A stretch of DNA of 64,000 nucleotides from Paenibacillus sp. XY044 (lineage in GTDB: Bacteria; Bacillota; Bacilli; Paenibacillales; Paenibacillaceae): NCBI RefSeq assembly GCF_002257645.1, contig NZ_NQMO01000001.1:1598065-1662064 (forward strand), given 5' to 3'. The stretch's first letter is position 1; every line of letters starts with the position of its first letter. The translations under genes and the position numbers were made by a program. The notes beneath the pieces were generated by a model. The model saw nothing but the letters and a program-made list of their open reading frames with translations. It was not told the origin of the DNA and did not search any database. Below, in pieces: positions 8,729 to 17,026 of this stretch.

Positions 8729-10063
8729 ATGAAGATGACGAAGAGCAAACCGCTTGCATTCGTTAACAGTATCGTGTTGATGATTACGCTGCTTGCAGGC
8801 TGCGGGGGTGGTGGCGGCAATGCCGCTGAAGGCGATACCGGAACCGCCGGTTCGACTTCGAAAAAGACGACGCTGACCTTAATGGTCGGCAACACGGGTA
8901 CAACGCTGGAGGCATTGAAGGCAGTTGCGGCGGAGGCTGAGAAAAAACTGAATATCGCCATCGAATTTGATATTAAACCGGACGGCGGGGAAGGTGACAA
9001 TCTGGTCAAGACGCGGCTGGCTACCGGGGATATGGATGATCTGCTCGTTTATAATACCGGATCGCTTTTTCAGGCACTGAATCCGGAGGAGCACTTTATG
9101 GACGTAACGAACGAACCTTTTATGGCGAATGTGCTCGATTCCTTCAAGACGGTCGTTACTTCAAACGGTAAACTGTTCGGTGCCCCTGTCGGTTCAACCA
9201 ATGCTGGCGGCATTCTCTACAACAAAAAGGTTTACGCCGACCTCGGCTTATCCGTTCCGAAAACATGGGATGAGTTCATGGCCAACAACGAGAAAATTAA
9301 GGCAGCCGGCAAAACGGCCGTGCTCGCTTCCTACAAAGATACATGGACTTCGCAGTTGTTCGTGCTGGCCGACTTTTATAATGTTCAGGCGCAGGTTCCG
9401 AATTTTGCGGAGGATTACACGGCCAACAAGGTAAAATATGCGACCACGCCTGCGGCGCTCCGCGGCTTTGAAAAGATCGAAGAAGTGTACAAGAAGGGTT
9501 ATATGAATAAGGATTTTCTGGCAACGACCTATGACGTGGCGCTGAAAATGCTGGCCACCGGCGAAGGTGTGCACTATCCGATGCTTTCCAGCGGACTCGA
9601 TACGATCATGGCCAATACGCCGGACCAAATCGATGACATCGGATTTTTCGCCCAGCCAAGCGATAGCGCGGACGTGAACGGACTGACCATATGGATGCCG
9701 AGCGGTCTGTATATCAGTAAAGACACCAAGAACGCTGACGCGGCAAAGAAATGGGTGGAGTATTTCGTTTCTTCGGAAGGGCAGGCCGTGTTTGCTTCCA
9801 AAGTAAAAGCAGCAGGACCTTACGTGATCAAAGGCGCCACGCTGCCGGACGATTCTTACGGTGCCGTTAAAGACATGCAGCATTATTTCGATGAGGGACA
9901 TACCGCACCGGCGCTTGAATTCGTCTCTCCGGTCAAAGGACCGAACCTTGAAAATATCACGGTCGCCGTCGGCAGCGGCATCAGCACCGGCAAGAAAGGT
10001 GCCGAAGATTATGACAAGGACGTGGAGAAACAGGCACAGCAGCTGAACCTTCCTGGCTGGTAA
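8729..10063 (+). CDS. Sugar ABC transporter substrate-binding lipoprotein
   Basis: A 444-residue family-1 extracellular solute-binding protein. The signal peptide ends in a lipobox LLAGC with Cys25 as the lipidation site, followed by a Gly/Ser-rich linker, so it should be anchored outside the membrane. Length and segments such as SVPKTWDEFMANNEKIK and a C-terminal part predicted to close over a sugar fit the MalE/UgpB class. It is followed at 22 nt by two permease genes. No ATPase gene is in the locus, as is usual for Bacillota importers that share one MsmX-type ATPase. AGGGAGG precedes the start. The ligand is unknown; neighbours suggest a sulfated or phosphorylated sugar. Confidence 0.9.
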   Translation: MKMTKSKPLAFVNSIVLMITLLAGCGGGGGNAAEGDTGTAGSTSKKTTLTLMVGNTGTTLEALKAVAAEAEKKLNIAIEFDIKPDGGEGDNLVKTRLATGDMDDLLVYNTGSLFQALNPEEHFMDVTNEPFMANVLDSFKTVVTSNGKLFGAPVGSTNAGGILYNKKVYADLGLSVPKTWDEFMANNEKIKAAGKTAVLASYKDTWTSQLFVLADFYNVQAQVPNFAEDYTANKVKYATTPAALRGFEKIEEVYKKGYMNKDFLATTYDVALKMLATGEGVHYPMLSSGLDTIMANTPDQIDDIGFFAQPSDSADVNGLTIWMPSGLYISKDTKNADAAKKWVEYFVSSEGQAVFASKVKAAGPYVIKGATLPDDSYGAVKDMQHYFDEGHTAPALEFVSPVKGPNLENITVAVGSGISTGKKGAEDYDKDVEKQAQQLNLPGW

Positions 10064-10085
10064 AAGCCGAGAAAGGAGAAACTTC

Positions 10086-10952
10086 ATGACCAAAACCAAG
10101 ATGAGAACGTATTCGTATTTCTTTTTGCTGCCAGCCGGCATCATTTACTTCGTCTTTTATTTGCTCCCTACCATCCTGTCGTTTTTCTTCAGTATGACGA
10201 GATGGACACTAACGAAATGGACGTATATCGGTTTCGAGAACTATGCCACATTCTTCTCCGAAACGTCGCTAAGCATCGGTTTCCGGAACACACTCGTTTA
10301 TGCGGTCGTGACCTGCGGCTTAAAAGTCGTGCTCGGTCTTCTGCTCGGTGCCTTTCTAACGTCGAGAATCTTGTTCAAAAACTATTTGCGTTCGGTCATT
10401 TTCTTTCCGACCTTGTTAAGTACGATCGCTGTGGGGATCGCATTCTCAACCATGATGCACCCTTCGCACGGGATGTTCAACACCGTTCTGGCCTCCCTCG
10501 GCATCACCGGGCCGGATTGGCTGGGCAATACGAAAATCGCTTTATTGTCCGTCGCGATGGTCGATGTCTGGAAGGGGGTCGGCGTCGCGACGGTCATCTA
10601 CATCGCCGGAATATCGGCGATTCCCCAGGAATATTATGAGGCCTTGAAAATCGACGGAGGGAATAACTATTCCGCCTTTTGGAATATTACGCTGCCGCTG
10701 AGCCGGCCGGCCATGAACTCCGTCATTATCCTCGCGTTCATCGGCGGTCTGCGCTCCTTCGATTTGATATGGGCGATGACGAAGGGGGGACCCGGTTTTA
10801 CGACCGATCTGATCGCCTCCATCATTTACAAGCAGTACCAGGCTGGTTTTTATGGGCTGGCCACGGCCGGTAACGTGATCCTGTTTATCGCTGTTTCGGT
10901 GCTGGCGTTTCCACTCTATAAGTTCCTGACGAAAAGCGAGGTGAACTTATGA
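10086..10952 (+). CDS. Sugar ABC transporter permease (MalF-like)
   Basis: A 288-residue inner-membrane permease with six hydrophobic helices and the EAA-type cytoplasmic loop (YYEALKIDGGNNYSAFWNITLPL, near residues 185-205) that contacts the ATPase. AAAGGAGA precedes the start. The next permease gene overlaps it by 4 nt (ATGA). It works with the lipoprotein upstream. Confidence 0.93.
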   Translation: MTKTKMRTYSYFFLLPAGIIYFVFYLLPTILSFFFSMTRWTLTKWTYIGFENYATFFSETSLSIGFRNTLVYAVVTCGLKVVLGLLLGAFLTSRILFKNYLRSVIFFPTLLSTIAVGIAFSTMMHPSHGMFNTVLASLGITGPDWLGNTKIALLSVAMVDVWKGVGVATVIYIAGISAIPQEYYEALKIDGGNNYSAFWNITLPLSRPAMNSVIILAFIGGLRSFDLIWAMTKGGPGFTTDLIASIIYKQYQAGFYGLATAGNVILFIAVSVLAFPLYKFLTKSEVNL

Positions 10953-11857
10953 GTAAAGGCATAAGCAGCGACCACATGATTAAAGGCATCCGTGGTAGCA
11001 GAAGCGAGCACATGGACGGCAAGCTCAACAAGCGGGTCAAGAGAATCTCGGTCGCTCTCGTGGCGCTCGTACTGAGCACCTTGATCTTTTGGATTCCCTT
11101 TTACTTTGTCATCATCAATTCGCTTAAAAATCAGGCGGAGTCCGCGGATATGAGCATGGCTTGGCCGACCAGCTTTCATTTTTTGGACAATTATAAAGCC
11201 GTATTGACCGCCTCGGATTATATGCTGGTCCGCGCATTCATCAACAGCACGCTGCTCACCGTCCTGTCCATCAGCATCCTCGTTCTTGTTGCGGCGATGG
11301 CCGGGTTTGTGCTGCAGCGGAGGGAAGGCGGGAGAACGTCCTCCTTCATTAATTTTCTCGTGCTCGCCGGGCTGATGATACCGCCGGCTATTGTGCCGAC
11401 GATCTGGGTGCTCGATTCCATCGGCCTGTTCAAGACGCTGGCGGGAATAACGCTTATTGAGGTCGCTCTTCACTTTCCGTTCGCTGCGATTTTGTACAAA
11501 GCGTTTGTAGCGACGCTCCCCCGCGAAGTCGATGAAAGCGCCTTGATCGACGGATGCGGAGGCGGCCGGTTGTTTCTAAGCATCATTTTTCCGCTTCTGA
11601 AGCCGGTAACCTCGACCGTGATCGTCTTAACGTCCATCAATGTGTTTAACGACTTCGTCAATCCGCTTTACTTTTTCCCTGGCGCGAACAACGCCACCAT
11701 CCAGCTGACGCTGTACAATTTCATGAGCCGGTTCACGACATCGTGGAACTTGCTGTTTGCGGATATCGTGCTGATCTCCATCCCGCCGCTCATTCTCTTT
11801 ATATTCTTCAACAAAAAAATCGTGGCGGGGATGACGGCAGGGGCGGTAAAAGGATAG
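10949..11857 (+). CDS. Sugar ABC transporter permease (MalG-like)
   Basis: A 302-residue partner permease with an N-terminal cytoplasmic extension, six membrane helices, and the EAA-type loop around EVDESALIDGCGGGRLFLSIIFPL. Its ATG overlaps the stop of the first permease gene. It completes the importer membrane channel. Confidence 0.93.
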   Translation: MSKGISSDHMIKGIRGSRSEHMDGKLNKRVKRISVALVALVLSTLIFWIPFYFVIINSLKNQAESADMSMAWPTSFHFLDNYKAVLTASDYMLVRAFINSTLLTVLSISILVLVAAMAGFVLQRREGGRTSSFINFLVLAGLMIPPAIVPTIWVLDSIGLFKTLAGITLIEVALHFPFAAILYKAFVATLPREVDESALIDGCGGGRLFLSIIFPLLKPVTSTVIVLTSINVFNDFVNPLYFFPGANNATIQLTLYNFMSRFTTSWNLLFADIVLISIPPLILFIFFNKKIVAGMTAGAVKG

Positions 11858-11875
11858 AAGCGATCATCGGCTGAA

Positions 11876-11931
11876 TGTTCATGGCAAATCGTCCGGATCG
11901 GTACGGTTTCTGTCCCGATCGACCATGAACA
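11876..11931 (+). other. Interrupted hairpin between importer and enzyme genes
   Basis: TGTTCATGG (11876-11884) pairs exactly with CCATGAACA (11923-11931), and inside it GATCGG pairs with CCGATC. No T-run follows, so it is not a typical terminator. It may be an mRNA processing or stability element that sets importer expression apart from the enzymes downstream. Confidence 0.55.
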
Positions 11932-11959
11932 CGGGAAGCGCGGGGATTATGATGTTAAT

Positions 11960-11973
11960 AGAAAACGGTTACA
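11960..11973 (+). promoter_or_regulatory. Candidate cre (catabolite-responsive) site
   Basis: AGAAAACGGTTACA agrees with the CcpA consensus TGWAANCGNTNWCA at every position but the first. It lies 53 nt before the first dehydrogenase gene. A LacI-family site of the same form cannot be excluded. Confidence 0.5.
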
Positions 11974-12025
11974 AATCATCTGCATGTGTGGCAACCAATC
12001 AATAACGGATGAAAGGGATGAGGAA

Positions 12026-13132
12026 ATGGCGGTCAAAATCGGAATCGTCGGCATGAATGGAATCGGGAATAACCACGCCAATTGCTATAAGGAAGATGCA
12101 TTGGCAGATGTCGTAGCGGTGTGTGACGTCGTGCGGGAGCGGGCGGATGCTGCTGCAGAAAGACACGGCGTAAAAGCCTATTATAACGTGAAGGACATGA
12201 TCGAGAACGAGCCGGATTTGCAGGTCGTAGACATTACGACCGGAGGGATCGATAACGGGAGCTGGCATTTCGAACCGGCGATGGAAGCGATCGGTTACGG
12301 CAAGCATGTGCTCGTCGAAAAGCCGCTCTGCAATGATGTCCGCGAAGGCCGCGAACTGGTTGCCTTCGCCGAGAAGCAGAAGGTCTATCTGGGATGCAAC
12401 CTGAATCACTATTTCACGGCTCCTGCCGAGAAGGCGAAGGCTTATATGGACGGCGGGGAAATCGGCGAGCTTGTCTACTGCCTCGCCAAGATGGGCTTCA
12501 ATGGCGGGGAACCGAATTATGCGCCTGCCGGCTCCGCGAAAATCAGCGGACATCCTTATTTCCACATGCGGGCATTTTTGACTCATCCGTTCAGTGTGAT
12601 GAGGCATTTTTGCGGGGACATCACCCATATCCAAACGTTCTCGGACCGGCCGGGATTTCGCCGCAACGCCGGAGATGTGATGGTATCTATCAACAGCATC
12701 CATGTTAAGTTCGCGAACGGCGGCGTAGGGTATCTGCTGAGCCAGCGGGGCGATGCAGTATACGGCCTCGGCGGCTGGTGGAGCTTGGAGGTGGCAGGAT
12801 CCAAGGGGACCTTCTGCATTGAAAATTGCGTCGAGAAGGTTTCCTTCTGGAAGGCGGAGAAGGGCATCCCCGCGATCAGCGTTCAACCGGAACCGGTCGT
12901 CACCGATTTCGGAACAAACGATTTCAACCGGACGTTCAACAACCGGCTGCACGCCTTCTTGGAAGATGTAGAGAACAAGGTGTCTCAGGATCAGCTGCGT
13001 GCCAGCGGCCGCGATGCACTGGCCGTCCTGGAATACGTTCATGCCGTTCAGGAGTCCTACGAACGCGGCGGTGAAGTCGTTCGGCCGCATCCGCTGCCGC
13101 CGCTGCATGGAGATCCATTGTTCCTGAAGTAA
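12026..13132 (+). CDS. Gfo/Idh/MocA-family oxidoreductase (first of locus)
   Basis: A 368-residue NAD(P)-dependent dehydrogenase of the glucose-fructose oxidoreductase / inositol dehydrogenase family. It has an N-terminal Rossmann fold (KIGIVGMNGIGNNH) and the conserved VEKP motif (VLVEKPLCND), followed by the C-terminal alpha/beta domain. The ATG at 12026 follows GGGATGAGG; the in-frame ATG at 11984 has no such signal and adds residues unlike the family. It probably oxidises a hydroxyl group of a sugar or cyclitol that enters through the importer. A paralogue lies at 15435. Confidence 0.88.
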   Translation: MAVKIGIVGMNGIGNNHANCYKEDALADVVAVCDVVRERADAAAERHGVKAYYNVKDMIENEPDLQVVDITTGGIDNGSWHFEPAMEAIGYGKHVLVEKPLCNDVREGRELVAFAEKQKVYLGCNLNHYFTAPAEKAKAYMDGGEIGELVYCLAKMGFNGGEPNYAPAGSAKISGHPYFHMRAFLTHPFSVMRHFCGDITHIQTFSDRPGFRRNAGDVMVSINSIHVKFANGGVGYLLSQRGDAVYGLGGWWSLEVAGSKGTFCIENCVEKVSFWKAEKGIPAISVQPEPVVTDFGTNDFNRTFNNRLHAFLEDVENKVSQDQLRASGRDALAVLEYVHAVQESYERGGEVVRPHPLPPLHGDPLFLK

Positions 13133-13182
13133 GAAGTCTGGACTTTGTCCATCATCCGAAGAACAAGGGAGGATAACCCGAG

Positions 13183-13986
13183 ATGATCAAGTTAGGGGTC
13201 AATTCCGTATTATTCAAGCATTTCAGCTTTGCCGAAGCGGCGAAGCAAATCGCGCTCTGCGGCTACGACGGAGTCGAGATTGCCGCAATCCAGGGCATGT
13301 GCGAGCATCTGGAACTAAGCCGCTGGAAGCAGCAGAAGAACGAGCTGCTCGAAATCGTTCAGGAGAACGGTTTGACGTTCCTGTCGACAGAAGTCGCATC
13401 ATTGGATGAGCAGCGGCTGCTTCCTGCATTCGAGGCAGCTGCCGAAATGAATATTCCGATCGTGAATGTCGGTCCAGGCGGCAAGATGAATGTCGAGGAA
13501 GACCTCGCTGCATCGATCGATAAGCTGGCCAACATGTCTGAGAAGGCAGCATCATTTGGCGTAACGCTGTGCGTCAAAGCCCATGTAGGCAACGCAATTC
13601 ACAACACGCCGACAACGCTGCGCGCTATGGAGGAGATTCCGTCCCCGGCGTTCGGCATAGACATGGACCCAAGCCATATTCACCGCGCCGGCGAGCAAGC
13701 CGAGGAGGCACTTCCCTCCGTGTTAACACGGGTGAAACATATTCATATCCGCGACTGTCTGGGTAAGGAACAAGGACCCGGTTCAATTGAGCTGCAGGCG
13801 TGCGGAAGGGGAGACATCGATTTGTATGGATACTGCAAAGCCATGGTCGACGGCGGGTATGACGGCCCGGTTGTGTTAGAGGTCATCGGTGCTTCACCAG
13901 AGCATTCGCTGGCACAGGTTTCGATCGTTGCCGCCGAATCGTACGGCTACTTGAACGCAATCCTCAAAAATTTGAATGCACGATAA
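13183..13986 (+). CDS. Sugar phosphate isomerase/epimerase (xylose-isomerase-like TIM barrel)
   Basis: A 267-residue protein of the AP-endonuclease-2 / xylose-isomerase-like TIM-barrel superfamily (IolE, hydroxypyruvate isomerase and relatives). Metal-binding positions are visible in GIDMDPSHIHRAG, HIHIRDC and the C-terminal VVLEVIGAS. GGGAGG precedes the start. Such enzymes are commonly paired with Gfo/Idh/MocA dehydrogenases: the dehydrogenase makes a keto-sugar and the barrel enzyme isomerises, epimerises or dehydrates it. Confidence 0.87.
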   Translation: MIKLGVNSVLFKHFSFAEAAKQIALCGYDGVEIAAIQGMCEHLELSRWKQQKNELLEIVQENGLTFLSTEVASLDEQRLLPAFEAAAEMNIPIVNVGPGGKMNVEEDLAASIDKLANMSEKAASFGVTLCVKAHVGNAIHNTPTTLRAMEEIPSPAFGIDMDPSHIHRAGEQAEEALPSVLTRVKHIHIRDCLGKEQGPGSIELQACGRGDIDLYGYCKAMVDGGYDGPVVLEVIGASPEHSLAQVSIVAAESYGYLNAILKNLNAR

Positions 13987-14019
13987 ATCCATATTTGGTA
14001 AGGAGGGGACCCCATCGAC

Positions 14020-15438
14020 ATGAGCAACCGCAAGCGCAAGAACGAGCCTAAACGTAAGCCAAACGTGATCATCTTCGGCATAGACAGCCTTCGGCGCGAT
14101 CATATGAGCTCATATGGTTACGATAAGCTGACGACCCCATATATCGACCGGATCGCAGAGGAAGGCGTCCTGTTCGAGAAACATTTCAGTCCCAGCATTC
14201 CGACCACTCCGGCCTATGCGTCTATGCTGACAGGGATGGACGTATTCGGAACGGACGTCGTGGCGCTCCGCCATGAAGGCCCATTAGGCGATCATGTGCA
14301 GACTTTGGCCGAAACGCTGGGCGATCAAGGTTATAACACGACATGCATCGGTTTCACCGGCAACCCGTCCTCGCGCGGATTCGAGACGTATCTGGATTAC
14401 GAGGCTTGGCAGCCCGATGAGACGGGAAGAACGCCCAAAGCGCAAAATCTGAACGAAGTGGCCGTACCGGAGCTGGAACGTTTGGCTGCGGAAAACAAAC
14501 CGTTCTTCCTCTTTTTGCGGCACATGGATCCTCATTCTCCTTACTTGCCGCCCGCGCCGTATGAACGAATGTTCTACGGCAGTGACGAAAAGGATCCCGG
14601 CAACCGCTCCATGGAACCGGTCTACGCGTTCAAACCGTTTGCCGACTTTTTGAAATCATGGATTCCGGAAGGCGTCACCGACCAGGAATACGTCACCGCG
14701 CAGTATGACGGGGCTGTCGCCTATATGGACGCATGCATCCAAACCATCTTTGCCAAGCTCAGTGCTATGGGCCTGGAGGATGAAACGCTTGTGATCATCA
14801 CCGCCGATCACGGAGAGACGCTGTATGAGCACGACTGCTATTTCGACCATCATGGGATGTACGACTGCACGTTGGTCGTTCCGCTAATCATCAAGTTTCC
14901 TGGACGCGTACCTGCCGGTAAGCGGGTATCCGACGTTACCGTCATTTCAGACGTGATGCCGACGGTTCTTGATCTGCTCGGCATTACGATGGAGACAAAG
15001 TTCGACGGACGCAGTCTGCAAAAGACGATCGCAGGCGAGGAGCGAAACCGGATCAGCGAATTTTATATCACCGAGTGCACCTGGATGCGCAAGCATGGCT
15101 GGCGCACACCGGAATGGAAGCTGATTCGGGCGCTCGAACCGGACTTCCATTTCAAACCCGAGGTAGAGCTCTATAATCTGATCCTTGATCCGGAAGAAAA
15201 CCATAATGTCGCGGAGCAGGAGCCGGAGGTCGTTGCGCTGCTTACGAAACGGATGGAAGACCACATTGCCAGGAGAGAGCAGGAGACCCAAAGGGTAAAT
15301 CCGATCTATACCAATTTGAATTGGCATGGAACAGGGAAGAAATTCGCCTCGTCCAAGGAAGTGTATGATTCCCTTCACATCGGATCGATCAAAAAGGCGC
15401 GTTCGCTGCAGGCGAAAGAAAAGGCGGAATCCCGATGA
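14020..15438 (+). CDS. Sulfatase-superfamily hydrolase, Thr at the catalytic Cys position
   Basis: A 472-residue alkaline-phosphatase-fold (sulfatase) protein. It shows NVIIFGIDSLRRDH at the N-terminus, ITADHGETLYEHD metal ligands and the usual C-terminal subdomain. The sulfatase signature C/S-x-P-x-R reads T62-T63-P64-A65-Y66, so both the residue normally converted to formylglycine and the Arg are missing. The second metal-ligand pair near the start is Asp-Ser, not Asp-Asp/Gln. Thr nucleophiles occur in the phosphodiesterase and phosphoglycerol-transferase branches of the superfamily, so the substrate may be a phosphoester. No signal peptide is present, so it acts in the cytoplasm. AAGGAGGGG precedes the start, and the next gene overlaps by 4 nt. 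Confidence 0.85.
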   Translation: MSNRKRKNEPKRKPNVIIFGIDSLRRDHMSSYGYDKLTTPYIDRIAEEGVLFEKHFSPSIPTTPAYASMLTGMDVFGTDVVALRHEGPLGDHVQTLAETLGDQGYNTTCIGFTGNPSSRGFETYLDYEAWQPDETGRTPKAQNLNEVAVPELERLAAENKPFFLFLRHMDPHSPYLPPAPYERMFYGSDEKDPGNRSMEPVYAFKPFADFLKSWIPEGVTDQEYVTAQYDGAVAYMDACIQTIFAKLSAMGLEDETLVIITADHGETLYEHDCYFDHHGMYDCTLVVPLIIKFPGRVPAGKRVSDVTVISDVMPTVLDLLGITMETKFDGRSLQKTIAGEERNRISEFYITECTWMRKHGWRTPEWKLIRALEPDFHFKPEVELYNLILDPEENHNVAEQEPEVVALLTKRMEDHIARREQETQRVNPIYTNLNWHGTGKKFASSKEVYDSLHIGSIKKARSLQAKEKAESR

Positions 15439-16439
15439 TTAAGGTAGCGGTCGTCGGTGTGAACAACATCGGCAAAATTCACTGCCGCGCTTATAAGCAG
15501 CACCCGGATACAGAGCTTGTCGCCGTATGTGACCTTATGCCGGACCGCGCGAAGGCGGCGGGACTCGAGCACGGTGTTCCTTTCTATACGGATCTGCGTG
15601 AACTCCTCGCCGCAGAGTCCGTGGATATTGTAGCGGTGGCGACGGCGGGCATCGAGAAAGGGAGCCATCATTTTGAACCTGCGGTTATCGCAATGGAAGC
15701 AGGAAAAGACGTGCTCGTCGAGAAACCAATATCGAACCGGATCGAAGAGGCCCGCAGCATGGTGGCTTTAGCGCGGGAAAGAGGCGTCAGGCTCGCCTGC
15801 AATCTGAATCACCGCTTTACGCCTGCCGCGTACAAGGCCAAGGAACTCATCACGCAAGGTAATCTTGGTTCCATGCTGTATATGAACATGCGGCTTACGA
15901 TTTCGAATTCGCAGGAGGATACCCCATGGCTGCATATGCGCGCTCTGCATCCGCATTCTATCGACGTCATGCGTTACTTTGCCGGCGACGTGAAGCGGGT
16001 GCAGGCTTTCATGACCAAGGCGCCTGGAAGGAGTTCTTGGTCGACCGTTTCCGTCAACATGGAGTTCGTTTCGGGAGCCGTCGGTCATCTTACCGGCAGT
16101 TACGACGCCTCCATGCGTCACCCGATCGAGTTCTGCGAAGCGGCCGGCACCAAGGGCCGGATCGTCATCGACAACGTCTATGAGAGCATGACGTATTACC
16201 CCCACCAATCGGATGAGCTCACGGTGCTGCGTAATCCATTGTTTGGCGGGATGCAGGGTTTTGACGACACGTTCAAGCACCGGATTAACCGGTTCATCGA
16301 ACAGATCAAAGGGGGAGTTTCCCCCGAAGACATCGAGGCTTCCGGCTCCGATGCGCTCGCGGCTCAGGAAATTATCGAAGCGGCCATACGATCGCATGAG
16401 TCCGGCGGAATACCCGTAGAGGTGCCGACCAGCCCATAA
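15435..16439 (+). CDS. Gfo/Idh/MocA-family oxidoreductase (second of locus)
   Basis: A 334-residue NAD(P)-dependent dehydrogenase with the Rossmann motif VGVNNIGKIH and VEKPISNR, homologous to the protein encoded at 12026. Its ATG overlaps the stop of the sulfatase-like gene, which implies translational coupling. Two dehydrogenases in one pathway fit an oxidation-elimination-reduction scheme, which some family members use to cleave glycosidic or ester bonds through a keto intermediate. Confidence 0.9.
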   Translation: MIKVAVVGVNNIGKIHCRAYKQHPDTELVAVCDLMPDRAKAAGLEHGVPFYTDLRELLAAESVDIVAVATAGIEKGSHHFEPAVIAMEAGKDVLVEKPISNRIEEARSMVALARERGVRLACNLNHRFTPAAYKAKELITQGNLGSMLYMNMRLTISNSQEDTPWLHMRALHPHSIDVMRYFAGDVKRVQAFMTKAPGRSSWSTVSVNMEFVSGAVGHLTGSYDASMRHPIEFCEAAGTKGRIVIDNVYESMTYYPHQSDELTVLRNPLFGGMQGFDDTFKHRINRFIEQIKGGVSPEDIEASGSDALAAQEIIEAAIRSHESGGIPVEVPTSP

Positions 16440-16456
16440 GCAGGAGGTACTTAAGG

Positions 16457-17011
16457 ATGGACATAAGGCAGGAAGAGAAAGGAACGGTGTTATGGTTTAC
16501 CGGCCTTTCGGGGGCCGGCAAAACGACGACGGCCCGTTATGTGGCGAATGAACTGCTGCAGCAGGGATATCGCGTTGAGCTGCTGGATGGCGACGAACTG
16601 CGGGAAACGATTTGTAAGGGCCTCGGGTTCAGCCGTGAGGAACGGTTAGAGAACATCAAAAGAATCGCCTACGTATCCAGGCTTCTTGCCCGCAATGGGG
16701 TCCATGTGCTCGTATCCGCCATTACGCCATATAATGAAATGAGAGACTACGCCAGAAAGGAAATTCCGGGTTTCGTCGAAGTGTATGTCAATTGTCCTTT
16801 GGAGGAATGTGAGCGGCGTGACGTGAAGGGCTTGTATGCAAAAGCAAGGCGCGGAGAGGTGAAGCACTTCACCGGAATATCCGATCCTTACGACATCCCT
16901 TCCGAACCCGATATTACGATTTGCACTTCAAGCCATTCGCTTCAGCACAATAGCGATTTGATTCTATCCTGGTTGAATCACAGAGCGCCGCTTAAAAAAG
17001 CAGCTCCTTAG
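16457..17011 (+). CDS. cysC: Adenylylsulfate (APS) kinase
   Basis: A 184-residue APS kinase with P-loop GLSGAGKT (residues 16-23), LDGDELRETI, the GLGFSREERLENIKRI segment, SAITPYNEMRDYAR, and the lid KGLYAKARRGEVKHFTGI. All key CysC motifs are present. It phosphorylates adenylylsulfate to PAPS. AGGAGG precedes the start. It sits between sulfatase-like genes, and no ATP sulfurylase, PAPS reductase or sulfotransferase gene is near, which is unusual. It may handle sulfate released by the sulfatases, or it may have been recruited to another nucleotide or sugar substrate. Confidence 0.9.
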   Translation: MDIRQEEKGTVLWFTGLSGAGKTTTARYVANELLQQGYRVELLDGDELRETICKGLGFSREERLENIKRIAYVSRLLARNGVHVLVSAITPYNEMRDYARKEIPGFVEVYVNCPLEECERRDVKGLYAKARRGEVKHFTGISDPYDIPSEPDITICTSSHSLQHNSDLILSWLNHRAPLKKAAP

Positions 17012-17026
17012 GAGGACAAAGAACGG

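Noticed and set aside
9248..10144. 298-codon minus-strand frame over the first binding protein
   Set aside because: The plus-strand lipoprotein has a signal peptide, a lipobox and a proper ribosome binding site; the antisense frame has none.
11999..13108. 369-codon open frame on the minus strand
   Set aside because: It mirrors the Gfo/Idh/MocA gene at 12026, which has clear motifs and a ribosome binding site.
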